Source of the DNA: Zeus faber
Taxonomy: Eukaryota > Chordata > Actinopteri > Zeiformes > Zeidae
Reading direction: 5' to 3'
NCBI GenBank assembly: GCA_960531495.1
Contig: CAUIJY010000090.1
Location: 1-64,000, forward strand
DNA: 64,000 nucleotides
Part shown: piece after piece, positions 20,440 to 31,387 of the stretch
How positions within the stretch are numbered: position 1 is the first letter of the stretch
How the letters are laid out: every line of letters begins with the position of its first letter
Notes under the pieces: generated by a model
Databases searched by the model: none
What the model saw: only the letters and a program-made list of their open reading frames with translations
What the model was told of the DNA's origin: nothing
Made by a program: the position numbers and the translations under genes

Positions 20440-23365
20440 AGCTATTATCACCTTGGCCTTTAACGCGAATGGTCCCATGGTTAAAACACTATTAAAAAAC
20501 ACTACAGACGTTGCCATGGTAGCCTTTGGTTTTAACTTTCTCGTGTCCCCTTTTCCAAAGCTGATGTTTTTTTTTTTTTTACAATTTACACACCCATGAT
20601 TTGTCATTTTCAACCTCCCATCTATCTTATAAAATACAGACTGCTTGAAGCCCTTCCAGTGCATCTCATTTTCCATAACCTGATCTTTGTACAAGGAGAA
20701 GACCTTTAGCTGGGAGGTAAATGCACTTCTCTGCTACACCAGGGAAGCCTGTGTGCACATTAGGACGGTTTGCGCCCTGCTTCAGTTCCATGTGACAGAA
20801 ACGGCATATCCTCCCTTTGTGCTGGTAGTCGGGTCTTTTACTCAATTGTTGCCCTCTTTCCTCTGCCCTCTTCTTTTTGTGCTCCAGTTTCTGTTGGAAG
20901 AACTAAGCCTCCATAAAGTCTTGAAAGGGCATTTTGGAGTTTGTCAGGCCGTCAGGACCATAGGCTTTAAAAACCTTTGTGGAATAATATAAATAACGGA
21001 CAGGGCCTTGCTGGTAGAAAAAGTGGATGGAGGAGACATCGTTTGGGTAACTGGACTTTGGCTGACCACAGGAAGGGCATGACTTTGTTTGTTTCCTGTA
21101 TCTATGCTTTTGTTGTTGCCACTCCATGATGCCTTGCATAATTCTTTTGATTAAGTCCTCAGCTTAAGGTGCAGCAGGTTAAGGTGGATTTACTACAGCT
21201 GGAGGCATTGAAACAAAAGGCACACAGACTGTCTCACTCTCCTCTGCTAAAGTGTGCCATAATTACTTTCTCACCTGGAGCGTCTCTGGGCCGGTGTTCA
21301 ATAGCCGGTGCTCCACCCAACAACATTGTTGTTGGGTGGAGCATACTGTTTGTGTCGGTTGCGGAGTTCTGAACCATATCAGCATTCTCCTGGTCCACAA
21401 GCTTCAGCATGTTCTCTGTCCACGATGTTTATTTAGCAGGATGTCCATTTTCTCCTTAATAGGGGATATCCAACGCTTGTGGTCTAGGACAAATACCCTC
21501 CCACCAGTCTTCACTTGTTTAGTGCAAGCCCCGCATGGTGAAGCCTGCAGGGACAGAGGTGGTGTCCAAGTGGTTTCTCGAAGAGGAACATGAGAGGTAA
21601 GACAAAAAATATATTATTTCCTTTATGTGAAAAATTTACTGTAGATACTAACAATTGACAATTTTTCATGTTGCTATTATAATAATGTGTTTACCTGGCT
21701 CTGTGAGAGGCTCAGAATCACTACTTGTAGTCATTTGCTTTAATAGCAGGGGGAAATGCAGGAAATTGGTACAGCTTGTGTGGAGGGGAGGGTGACTGAA
21801 CTGGGCGTGAGGGCTGAAGGCTGCTCTGTGGAGGTGAATTTCCTGGCATGGACTCTTTCTTGCTCCTGTGCTTTTCCCAGGCGAGTGGAACGGGACAGCA
21901 AACAGCCTCCACATAATCCATACCAAACCTCTCTCTCTCTGCTGGAAAGATGAAGGTCAGGATACGTCTTATCCCCTAACACCCGTTTGGAGACTACATT
22001 GAGATCTGCAATCAGAACAAGTTCAAAAACAGCTGGAAGCCGAACACCTGGATGCTTTAGGCCTACCAGATGTGGATAGTTCCAGCGAGCGAACGCTGTA
22101 ATCCCCTGGGCTTGAAACAGCTCTGATGAAACCTGCGTTCCATTGACCCACTGAGCCTGTAGGAAGTGGTAGCCCTCTTACTGAGATGTACCTCTGATGG
22201 GGATCCAGACAGGAACGTTAGCCCCCTCACCTCACCTGCCACCCTCAAGGCCTCACAGCAGTCTCTGAAATACAAAACAAAATAAAAAAAACTCATGAAT
22301 GATGCTGCTGTCATATCATAGTCATTCATATGATTTCAATGCTGTTCAATAATTGTAGAAAAAAATTCATAGTAGAAAATATTAAAGTCATTTCTTACCT
22401 GTCTACCCACTGACAATGTTCATTTTCCATCTCTGTCATCCTGTAGCAGTTCACTAACCCCTGGCACATGGGCTCCAGTCACTTCTGTCTCAGACTGCAC
22501 CATCACCCAAGCAAGGATCAATTTTCATTCATGATGACGTTGGATGAAATGGTACTGGATGTAAAGGTGACCTTCCTTGCAACTTTACAGGTGTCGTCTG
22601 AGCAGAGGGCCTCCCTAAAGGTGCCCTGCAGGAGCTTCTTAATCACACCCTCCTGGCACTGGTACTCATACAGGAGGCAATGAGTCAGGTAGTATGCAAA
22701 CACAGAGACTCCGTTCCAGCCATCTGAATCCTCATACTCTCCGAATGGCGCTGGTTTAGTCTACTGTCTAATGAACCCGGTGAGGGTTCTCTGGCCATAC
22801 ATTCCTGACTCAGCATCCATGATGTTTTGGCAGCTGAGGAGGTAGGACAGGTTGGCACGTTCATACTTGAGGTGCTTCATCTCCATGACCTGATAGGCTA
22901 TATGGTTGAATTTCCTGTGAGCCCAAAGCGCATCCATCACTGACCTACAGATAGCCTTTTTGTAGTTCAGAGTTGCTGGCAACAGGTTTGTGAACTTCTT
23001 GGGGAGCTTTTCCAGTGTGGGTTGTTGGCAAACTACCTCTTCATGCAGATCCTACAGCACAGCCCTGATGATAACCAGTAGCACTGTCCAGTGAGGCCAA
23101 CAATTACACAAGGTCTCCTGACACCTGCAGTGGCCACCTGTGGCTGTGAACATCCTTCAATAGAAGATAGATTGAATTTGTTCTTCAGCCTGGTCATTAT
23201 CTTGTCATTATCCAGCTTCCAGATGAAAAATGGATGGAGTTGAGAGTATGTTGGGGATGGAAGATCCGCGACGTTGTCAATCAACTCTGGCTCAGGAGGG
23301 AAATGCCACAATAATACCATCTTCATGGTTTTTTTTACAGGTGCAGAGCCTGGCCATAGACCCAA
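20440..23365 (-). pseudogene. Multi-copy fish protein family, minus-strand copy
   Basis: Read from 23365 down, blocks come in this order: WHFPPEPELIDNVADLPSP and LHPFFIWKLDNDKIM (about 23300-23180); LNYKKAICRSVMDALWAH and HLKYERANLSYLLSCQNIMD (22982-22761); CLLYEYQCQEGVIKKLLQGT (22700-22520); block A (22260-21740); and a C-terminal zinc-like block B with SCPSCGQPKSSYPND (21075) and a second CH stretch (20840-20600). Frames change between blocks, with stops. The length and order suggest one long ancestral protein. The plus-strand copy holds only blocks A and B. It could be a transposon protein or a decayed host family. Confidence 0.5.
21310..21342. repeat. Perfect 16-base inverted repeat with one-base centre
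   Basis: GCTCCACCCAACAACA is followed by one T and then its exact reverse complement. It lies inside the minus-strand copy of the multi-copy protein family. Confidence 0.95.
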
Positions 23366-23547
23366 AGATTCCAGTTCTGTCTTGATCCATATCTTCTGCT
23401 GCTGTGAACCGCTCCACTGACTCCCATCGACATCATAGCCAGGGAGTTGGGAAGGAGGAACGCTGGGGTGGGTTGAACTGCCTGGTAATGTTTGACCTGG
23501 ACGGAAAAGAATGAAGATATTTTGAGTGATGGTGACCTACTTCTCTG

Positions 23548-24000
<453 letters not shown>

Positions 24001-24280
24001 TGCATTGTAAGGGATTGTTATTCACGTCTTCCAAGTCATTTACACGTTCCTGTAAATGTAACTGTTTGAGGTTGGCATCCAGGGAGACAGTTCAGGGACA
24101 CAGACTTGTAAATCATTTATGACCCAAGCCACACCCTCTGTTTCTGTATAAAACCCACGGTCTTCAGAAATGATATCAGACTGGTCAGAACACTGCTTTG
24201 GAGCAGGACTGAACCTTTCTCTTTATTCTGCAGAATAAATAATCTTGAATATTCTCAGTTTTTGTTTTCTTGTAGCAGGC
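24001..24280 (+). promoter_or_regulatory. LTR-like promoter and polyadenylation region
   Basis: TGTATAAAA at 24145-24153 is a TATA box. About 80 bases on, CTTTCTCTTTATTCTGCAG and AATAAA (24234-24239) make a typical R-region with a polyadenylation signal. The same R-region motif with AATAAA recurs at 51190-51216 in another LTR-like stretch. The spacing fits a retroviral LTR promoter. Confidence 0.6.
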
Positions 24281-24484
24281 AGATTAACCTCACCCATCAT
24301 TGCAGAAGAATTTCTTGCACGGTTTTGGGATAATCGGCAGGATCTCTGCTTGGCTCTGTTGGACCTCTTCATGACCAGGTTGTGTGCACAATGGCAGGCA
24401 GGAACCGACTGTGAAGACATCCAAGAAGGAGTTGTCTGGACATGACTGGCAGATCCAGAAGGAACAACACGAGATCTTGAAAAA

Positions 24485-24490
24485 ATGAAG
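24485..24490 (+). CDS. Candidate first coding exon (two codons) of a spliced env-like transcript
   Basis: An ATG at 24485 follows an A-rich context and is cut after two codons by a consensus splice donor (AAG then GTGAGG, donor at 24491). It lies about 245 bases downstream of the LTR-like polyadenylation signal, where a retroviral subgenomic donor would be. The phase (0) matches the acceptor at 26681-26683. This is inference from splice motifs only. Confidence 0.4.
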
Positions 24491-26683
24491 GTGAGGACTA
24501 ACTGAGATCTTGTACCGATCAGAGAAGATCGGAGAAGATCGAAGGAAAAGCTATTGTGTAGTAAATGGCTCTGGGTAATCTTCTTTTTTAACTCAGAAAT
24601 CCCCCCCTCACATAGACATATGGCTTGTTTGCGTGCAGCGCAACTAGGAAGGCGTAGTGGATATATCGGTCTGGAGGACCGTGGAAGTGGCCAATATTGT
24701 ATCGATCAAGAGGATCGTGGGTTTTTGTTTATCTTTTTTTAATGTACATTTTTTATTCAGTAATAACTCGACATTAATGAATAAAATTATAGAATAATAT
24801 TATAGAGTATTGTTGATTCCTCCTAGCAGAAGCATTGAGGGAAGGTAAGAAACGTTTGGTGTTGTAGGAATACAATACAATTAATTTATAACTAGAGTAA
24901 AATTGATTATAAAAAAGGGAATAAAAATAAAAACAAATACAATAATAATAATTGTTAATATTATATTTGTAATTATTGCTTTGTTTATTGTTTTTACTAT
25001 TTTTTATTATTTTATTTTGGAGGTATTGATAATCCAGCTCTGCGACTTGCTTTCTAACTAGTTTCAGTACGTTTTAAATAAATCAATAAATTGTGATCAA
25101 ATTGGTGTCTGGACGATTGATCACTCTGGAACATGTATCGATGAGATGAGTTCGGAGAGATTCTATCAGTTTCTTTGGCTTTGTTTAGCCTCCTGGCTGA
25201 TAAAAATCTCAATTAAACAAGCGAATGTATGAACGCAAGATAAGCATGGTATGTGTGCGGTACATAACATATCAAACTAGTTTCACACATGAGTCCTTGG
25301 TCTAATTATTATTAATAATCTAAAATATCTGGTTATAATCTAAAATATCTGGTAGGATTGCTAGAAAGGATACCGTAAGGTTTTAAATTAATTTGGGGAA
25401 AAAAAAAGATATAATTTTTTTTTGTATATGTAACAAGGCGAGAGAGAGCTGTAAAGGTAATGACAGACTGAAAGGATTAGGGAAGTTGAGATATGAAAGA
25501 CAATGACAATGAAAGTGGGAAAGTTTGCCCATGATGCATTTGGGATTCTTTGTTTAGGATGAAACTGGGAGAGGAGTGCGTGTAAAAGTTATTTTCGCAG
25601 GATATTAGAACTGAATGATTTAACTAGTAGTCAAATGGTGTACAACAAAGGGCAATGCTGCGGTAGTATGCATAGATATTGCACGTTTTGAACTGGTGGA
25701 TTGTGTTTAGAGAGATAATGGTGATGTTGATAATAGTGTTGTGGTGAGTTGAAGCAGGTTTTAAGTTGCTGGAAGGTGTCTTTGGTTCATTAAATGTGAC
25801 TTTGGTAAGGTTAGGAGTATGGTGAGATTTTTTTTAACTATAGTTTGTGCGTTGTTATCAGATTTTATTGCAAAGCATTCCAAATTGATAAAACTAAATT
25901 GATCAATATAGATTAAAAAAAATTGCTTCCAAAATATGTTTTAAGACATTGCAGAGAGCAGATATGATGCATAGCAGCAGCAGAAATTAATTAGCTTTGG
26001 GTTTATAAAGAGTTATTTTTTTTTAAATATACTTTGTTTTCCCCTTTTGTGTTCTTGTGTCAAAGTGATCTGCTGGTTGAGATAAGATAATCCTTTATCT
26101 ATCCCACAGAGGGAAAGTCTGCAGTGTTACAACAGTAACAAATTGAATGGCACAAAGCATTAGTAAATTGGTAATTCTAAATCAAAGGACATGATAAATA
26201 ACAAAATAGTATAGATTTAACACTACACATTAAATCATGATATTGCATGAGTGAATTGTTCGTTTTGGTGTGATATACAACTGTGTTTGTATGTTTCAAA
26301 TCCTTACCGGTTGCTTTTTTATTATCAGTAAGGCTGGTGATTTTTTAAGTATAATCAAACAAAATTATGAATATTGTTAATTTTTATTTTTTTTGTCTTA
26401 ATCGAGAAATAATCTAGATTTGACATTGAATAAGGTAGATGTTGATATAGAGCATAAAACTTAACATGTAGTTTAACAAAGAAGAATAATTGTTTTGTTT
26501 TGTATACAAGAGAGGTAATGGATTGTTTACGTCCGCTTACGAAAAAAACTTAAATAAATGTGAAATACGTTGGCCATTTAGATGTTTTTTTTTTTTATTT
26601 TCCCCTTATAACTCCAGGCAGCACAAAAGAACGTTCATTATTTGAGTCATGATATTTATTTTATTTTAATTTTGTCTCCTCAG
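24491..26683 (+). other. Candidate intron; A/T-rich DNA without retained gag or pol
   Basis: About 2.2 kb of A/T-rich sequence from the donor at 24491 to TTTTGTCTCCTCAG ending at 26683. I see no gag, protease or pol motif in either strand. A LINE-type 3' end scrap with ATCCTTTATCTATCCCACAG lies near 26090-26150. Confidence 0.4.
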
Positions 26684-26860
26684 GGTCGCACCCTGGCATG
26701 GCCTTTCTTGGCTGTTGTGGTTATTGTTGTTTTTGGATCATGGAACGAGGCAATGCTTGCCAAGCCATTACACGGTAGAACCATTTGTTGTTTTTCGAAC
26801 AATTGTTTTGCACCAGCTCCATGTTGGGTTTGCTGGATTAATTTAACTGTGGATGAATAA
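26684..26860 (+). pseudogene. Env-like second exon (signal-peptide-like start, then truncated)
   Basis: Directly after a strong splice acceptor, the frame opens with a hydrophobic stretch (valine/isoleucine-rich, about residues 5-18) that looks like a signal peptide. A cysteine-rich segment follows, then a stop at 26858-26860. Retroviral surface proteins start this way. The frame is only 58 codons in this exon, so the product is broken or the domain is something else. A separate hydrophobic stretch at 27603-27692 may be the other end of the same gene. Confidence 0.4.
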
Positions 26861-27590
26861 GATGGTAAAATGTAAGCTGTGTTGTTGTAATCTTATGGAA
26901 ATGAATTATGTCTTGTAGCATACTGTGCTCGGAAACTCGGAGCCGGGGTCATTGGGTTGATTACATGCTGTAGCCTTTATCTTGCTACAAAGCAAACCGG
27001 CTCATTTCTCTCAGACATCAGCTCTCCATCATCGACTTGTGCAACTTTCACTTTGCTTACTCCAACTTCTCTTCTTCACTCTTATGGAGATTCACATGAT
27101 TGCTTGACAGCGATAGCCCTTGTGACTTCGCCCAGATCTTGCTACTGAAGTATTTGAAAAGTTCAACTACAATGATTTAAACTCATGAGTACAACAAAAG
27201 GAGGGTTTTTGTTTGGTTTGTTTGTCCGTCATCTGTTTTTGTAAAAAACTGTGTGTCTATCTTTGTACAACCGGTTGTGTTTGTGTTTCTATCTGTGTTA
27301 AACTGTTTTTTGTTTTTGTTTTGATTGCATGAATATGTACAGGCAAGTGAGATACGGTGTGGTGTAGCTGTTTGATGAGACATACATAACATCTTTTTAA
27401 TGTTGTGATCTCATAACCCCCCATTTTGATCTTCCTATTTGTGTTGTTTACATTAATGTACTTGACCCCATCTCTATAGGAAATGCAGCCAATAGCCAAT
27501 GCAGCCATAGAAGCCGCCATACCCAATTTTTGCTTTGTCTAATGATGGTTGACGACACAGGCTCACTAACTTTGTTTTTTCCTCTACTCA

Positions 27591-27692
27591 AAGGTATCCT
27601 GCACAAAATTATTGGAGTGGCAGAGCAACTTGGTACAGTATGTACTGAGCGGCATCTTTCAAACAAGTTTTTTCATTGTTTTACTTGTTTGA
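27591..27692 (+). pseudogene. Env-like membrane anchor remnant
   Basis: A short frame with a tryptophan/glutamine-rich stretch followed by a hydrophobic, phenylalanine-rich segment and a TGA at 27690-27692, as at the membrane-proximal end of retroviral TM proteins. It is followed within 20 bases by a polypurine tract. Alone it is weak evidence; its place between the env-like exon and the tract supports the call. Confidence 0.35.
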
Positions 27693-27710
27693 CATAAGGT
27701 ACCATTTGTC

Positions 27711-27722
27711 AAAAAGGAGGGG
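27711..27722 (+). promoter_or_regulatory. Candidate retroviral polypurine tract
   Basis: AAAAAGGAGGGG is a polypurine run like those that prime plus-strand synthesis just before a 3' LTR. Similar tracts precede LTR-like sequence at 47841-47850 and 50804-50813. Another similar run lies at 27193-27205. The following 500 bases lack a clear polyadenylation signal. Confidence 0.4.
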
Positions 27723-28239
27723 TATAGTTAGATAATTAAGTAAACATAATGATTGTGCTTAGAACAATGCAGGGACCTCATGATGGACTTATCAAGCTGA
27801 CGCTTTGTCATGATTAAAATATTGTTTGGTGATAATTGACATGTTTTTCAGAATGGAATCCCAGTAGAGGTAAGCTCTACTGAGTTTTCATCCTGTCATG
27901 AGTGATGATGGGAATGCGAGAACGATCAGATGGTGCGACAGGACTGTGTCAGCATGAATAGCTGACCAGGAGACCAATGCGGTTAGGTCTGTCTTCTCTT
28001 GACAAAAGCCACATATGAATTACATCACATAAACCAGTAGTGATCAGATTGTCCAGTTTAGTATTTATCATTGTTAGATTTACTTTATTAATGGATTGTG
28101 TGGATGGGATTATGTTCAGGCAACCATCGAGAAATGCGTTCTAGGAAAATTTGATTCATGATTTTTTTTTTGGTTTGTTTTCTAGTTAGAATTGTAAGAT
28201 TGTAAGAAGACGCCATTTACGACCACCTCAGAGGCACCT
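27723..28239. other. No recognised gene; possible eroded LTR
   Basis: I could not match this to the LTR-like region at 24001-24280. No frames or tRNA shapes are visible. Confidence 0.35.
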
Positions 28240-28420
28240 ACAGTGACCCCAACAGAGAACAACTATTGGGATCCGTCTGAAGCACTGAGAACAACACCTC
28301 CGTAACCAACAGTGGATTTTAACCTGACGAACCCTAGTCTGAAGGAAGTGGAGGAATTTGTGAAGAGGGCAAGAGCCGGCTCTGCGCCAGGGCGAAATCA
28401 CTTCTTGCCCAGAAAACTTG
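28240..28420 (+). mobile_element. LINE reverse transcriptase scrap
   Basis: The plus strand reads NPSLKEVEEFVKRARAGSAP, a block found just before the RT fingers of an R2/Nimb-like class of LINEs in aquatic animals. It continues for only a few codons before the tRNA-Pro/Gln unit begins. Confidence 0.5.
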
Positions 28421-28738
28421 CCCATAAAAATGCCTTTGGCACAAAGCTGTATGCAATTCCTTCAGAACCGGCCTGAGTTATTTTTCCCTCCCTTCATTCT
28501 AACCTCAATCCCAAGTTGGTCATTGCGAAACAGGACGGAATTGTTCATTTGCTCATTCACAGTAACTGTAAGGCTGTCGCAATGAACTTGATTGAATCAA
28601 TGCCATCTCATGGGAAAAAAGCTTTAGTAGCTTGGATGATGAAATGAGCCACTGATAGCTGACTCTCCTACGGTTTTGCCTACAAACAACCAAACTAAGG
28701 CTGCCGTTCCGGTTTTCTAAGCGACTTCAGCTGAACTT

Positions 28739-28810
28739 GGTTCATTGATCTCGTGGCATGATTCTCACTTAGGGTGAGAGAGGGCCAGGGTTCAACTCCC
28801 GGAGATGCCC
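28739..28810 (+). pseudogene. tRNA-Pro(AGG)-like pseudogene
   Basis: A 72-base tRNA-Pro layout with anticodon loop CTTAGGG (AGG). The acceptor stem GGTTCAT against AGATGCC has several mismatches. Confidence 0.65.
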
Positions 28811-28840
28811 AGGAGACCAATTCTAACTCAGCCACATAGA

Positions 28841-28912
28841 GGTTCAATGCTGTAATGGTTTGCACTTTGGACACTGAATCCAGTGATCTGAGTTCAAATC
28901 TCAGTGGAACCT
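28841..28912 (+). tRNA. tRNA-Gln(CUG), probably impaired
   Basis: A 72-base tRNA-Gln with T arm CTGAG-TTCAAAT-CTCAG perfect and anticodon CTG in loop CACTGAA. Two faults stand out: the normally universal U33 is A, and the acceptor stem has one A-G mismatch. No T run follows closely. It is likely non-functional but is the best Gln copy with an intact A-box region. Confidence 0.65.
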
Positions 28913-29089
28913 GCATCGGTTCATTTCTGCACTTTGCGCTCAGAAAGTTGTCTGACACACCTGTCCAGGAATTAAAGTCACACATTCAAAAATGAGACAA
29001 AGAAGCACTGTTCTGATATAATTATGTTGTTTGACAACCTCACATGTCATTGTTGCTCTTCCTTAACAAGTTGACTGTGTATTACAAAA

Positions 29090-29850
29090 AGAGGCCTCGA
29101 ACCCAAGCAGAGTGGATGTCGCAGAAATGTACATACTTTATATTTGCAAATGTTTAAAAACAGCAGTCACCACTGGAAAAATCTGAAGACACGCTGAAAT
29201 GTCTATTGGTACCAGCATGGGGCATCTGCCTCTTCTCCCGCTGTGTCGTGGTCCTTTACACAGTCACTGCCTGGAGAATAGCTGGAGGAACTGATCATTC
29301 CTTAGATTATTTAATGCTTATACTAACACGCTGTATTTAAAGTCACAATGTGAAACCGTTTTTATTGAATTCAACCATCAAATCATACTAATTTCACACA
29401 CACGGAGCCATTGTTGTCAAACGGGGTAGAAGAAGAAACCTTTGCGTCATGCACCTATGTCACTTCCGTAGACAGACAGTTAAAGCGCAGCACAGGGTGG
29501 TTTTGGTCTCACTTGTTTGTGAAAACTTTCTTCTCCATATCATTATGGATTACGCAAAGCGTGTAGTGGAAGGTCTGAATGACATCTCGGACCTTAATCT
29601 GACCAGTGCGATAGATCCAAGTCAGTGTTTGCAGTGCGTACTGGACTTAATTTTCTGTAATGATGGTCAGTTTTGTGACAGCGACACTGAGAACGACAGA
29701 GCCGCTGAATCTGATATTATCTCACACTGATTAACTCTACATTTTGTTGAGTTGTCCGTACTTTTAAACTCCAAAATAATTCTACTTTTCTAAAACATGT
29801 ATACTCTTGCTTTTAGTCCAGAGTGCGAACCATTACACCATATTATGAGA
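29090..29850 (+). repeat. Left arm of a large inverted repeat
   Basis: Matches the reverse complement of 32270-33060. It contains a 93-codon frame (29449-29730) with EGLNDISDLNLTSAIDPSQC and an acidic SDTENDRAAESD tail, of unknown function. Relative to the right arm it lacks about 130 bases of that frame's 3' part. A third, more divergent copy lies at 36136-36417 on the minus strand. Confidence 0.75.
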
Positions 29851-29913
29851 AAATCTTAGGAGAGTCAGCTGTCAGTGGTTCATTACCTTCATCCAAGCTA
29901 GTATAACTTTTTC

Positions 29914-30045
29914 TCCCATGAGATGGCGTTGATTCAATCAAGGTCATTCATCAAGTGCTGGGCAAATAGGGATTTCTTGCATTCAAATAAAAGCCTACTC
30001 TCAGTAATACACAGTCAACTTCCAAGTGCTTCCAATTTTAGTGTA
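29914..30045 (-). repeat. Inverted piece of the tRNA-Pro/Gln unit
   Basis: CCCATGAGATGGC and TTGATTCAATCAAGG are the reverse complement of the block near 28590-28620, and TTGCATTCAAATAAAAG matches the reverse of 31310-31330. Confidence 0.6.
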
Positions 30046-30055
30046 GTCACAAGAT

Positions 30056-30127
30056 CGTTCCATGGTTTAAAGGGTAGCACTTTGGACTCTGAATCCAATG
30101 ATCTGAGTTCAAATCTCAGTGGAACCT
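30056..30127 (+). pseudogene. tRNA-Gln(CUG) pseudogene with Pol III terminator
   Basis: A 72-base tRNA-Gln with correct anticodon loop CTCTGAA and an intact T arm, followed at once by a T6 run that would stop Pol III. The A box is altered (TGGTTTAAAGGG), and the first acceptor pair is C-C. Confidence 0.65.
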
Positions 30128-30269
30128 TTTTTGCTTTATTTCTGCACTTCACACTCAGAAAGTCTTCTGACACATATGTCTAGGAATCTCAGTCACACAT
30201 TCTGAAATTAGTCAAATAAGCACTGTTCTGATAAAATGATGTTGTCTGACTACCTCACAGCAATCAAGG

Positions 30270-30545
30270 AATACTTGCCCATAAAAATGCCTTTGGCACA
30301 AAGCTCTTTGCAATTTCTTCACAACCAGCATGAGTAAATTTTCCCTCCCTGCTTTCCTTCATTCTAACCTGAATCCCAAATAGGTCATAGCGAAACAGGA
30401 CAGATTTGTTTGTTTTACAGTAACTGTGAGCCTGTCGCAATGAACTTGATGAATCAATGCCATCTAATTGGAAAAAAGCTATAGTATCTTGAATGAAGGA
30501 AATTAACCACTGATAGCTGACTCTCCAACGGTTTTGCCTACAACC
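30270..30545 (+). repeat. tRNA-Pro/Gln unit 2, left part
   Basis: Repeats 28421-28700 closely up to CTACAACCAACAAAACT, then is interrupted by the LINE scrap at 30546-30800. The unit resumes at about 30800. Confidence 0.7.
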
Positions 30546-30800
30546 AACAAAACTTAGCCTGGGTCAACCTCACCAGACTTAGCTCTGGAGTAGCAAAGAC
30601 CAAAACCTATCTGCATATGATTGGAGAGTCTGCCACAAATCTCTGCGAATGCGGAAAACCACAGACTGTTGAACACATCATTGATGAATGCCCAATCTTC
30701 AAATCACCACATTGAGTCAGCGGCCTCATCGAACTGGATGACGATACCACTTCTTGGCTAATGTCCCAATAGGCTGTGTAGCCCTACACGAACGAACGAA
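30546..30800 (+). mobile_element. LINE C-terminal scrap inserted in a tRNA unit
   Basis: Reads WVNLTRLSSGVAKTKTYLHM, then CECGKPQTVEHIIDECPIF, a C-C-H-C knuckle of the kind at the C-terminus of R1/I/R2-type LINEs, followed by LIELDDDTTSWL. It ends in GAACGAACGAAC, a short tandem tail as expected of a LINE 3' end. It sits inside tRNA-Pro/Gln unit 2. Confidence 0.65.
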
Positions 30801-30849
30801 CCAAACTCAGGCTGCCGTTCCGGTTTTCAAAGCGACTTCAGCTGAACTT

Positions 30850-30978
30850 GGCTCATTGATCAAGTGGCATGATTCTCAGTTAGTGAAGGAGTGGGCCAGG
30901 GTTCAACTCCCAGAGAAGTAATGGTTAGCACTTCGGACTCTGGATCCAGTGATCTGAGTTCAAATCTCAGTGGAACCT
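30850..30978 (+). pseudogene. Fused tRNA-Pro/tRNA-Gln pseudogene, copy 1
   Basis: 129 bases in which a tRNA-Pro relic runs to its T arm (GGGTTCAACTCCCAGAGA) and continues directly into a tRNA-Gln missing its acceptor 5' strand (AGTAATGGTTAGCAC), ending TGGAACCT. In unit 1 the two are separated by 30 bases, so a deletion joined them. The same junction and length recur at 31713-31841. Confidence 0.7.
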
Positions 30979-31056
30979 GCTTTGGTTTATTTCTGCACTT
31001 TGCACTCAGAAAGTGTTCTGACACATCTGCCATCGCATCTAATTCAGCCGCATGTA

Positions 31057-31128
31057 TTGTCCATGCTGTAATGGTTAGTATTTTGAACTCTGAATCCAGT
31101 AATCTGAGGTCAAATCTAAGTGGAACTT
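31057..31128 (+). pseudogene. tRNA-Gln-like pseudogene
   Basis: A 72-base layout with loop CTCTGAA (CUG). The T arm (GAGGTCAAATCTAAG) and acceptor are damaged. Confidence 0.6.
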
Positions 31129-31387
31129 CCTGGTTTATGTCTGTACTTTGCACTCAGAAAGTCTCTGACACATGTGTCTCGGAATTTTAGTCACACATTC
31201 TAAAATGAGTCAAATAAGCACTGTTCTGATAAAATTATGTTGTTTGATTACCTCACATGTCATTTGGTTCTCTTCTTTAACAAGTTGACTGTGTATTACA
31301 GAGAGTGGGCATTTATTTGAATGCAAGAAATTCCTTCTTACGCAGAGCTTGATGAAAGCATTTGAAATCGATAAGCAATCAAAGAAA

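Larger units (their letters stand above)
28421..28985 (+). repeat. tRNA-Pro/tRNA-Gln repeat unit 1
   Basis: Starts with TTGCCCATAAAAATGCCTTT and holds a tRNA-Pro relic (28739-28810) and a tRNA-Gln (28841-28912) separated by 30 bases. Related units start at about 30270 and 31388. The shared non-tRNA part is about 300 bases long. Confidence 0.75.

Noticed and set aside
24245-24445. 66-codon frame after the LTR-like region as a gag start
   Set aside because: No gag motif; it lies in the stretch expected to be untranslated leader before the splice donor.
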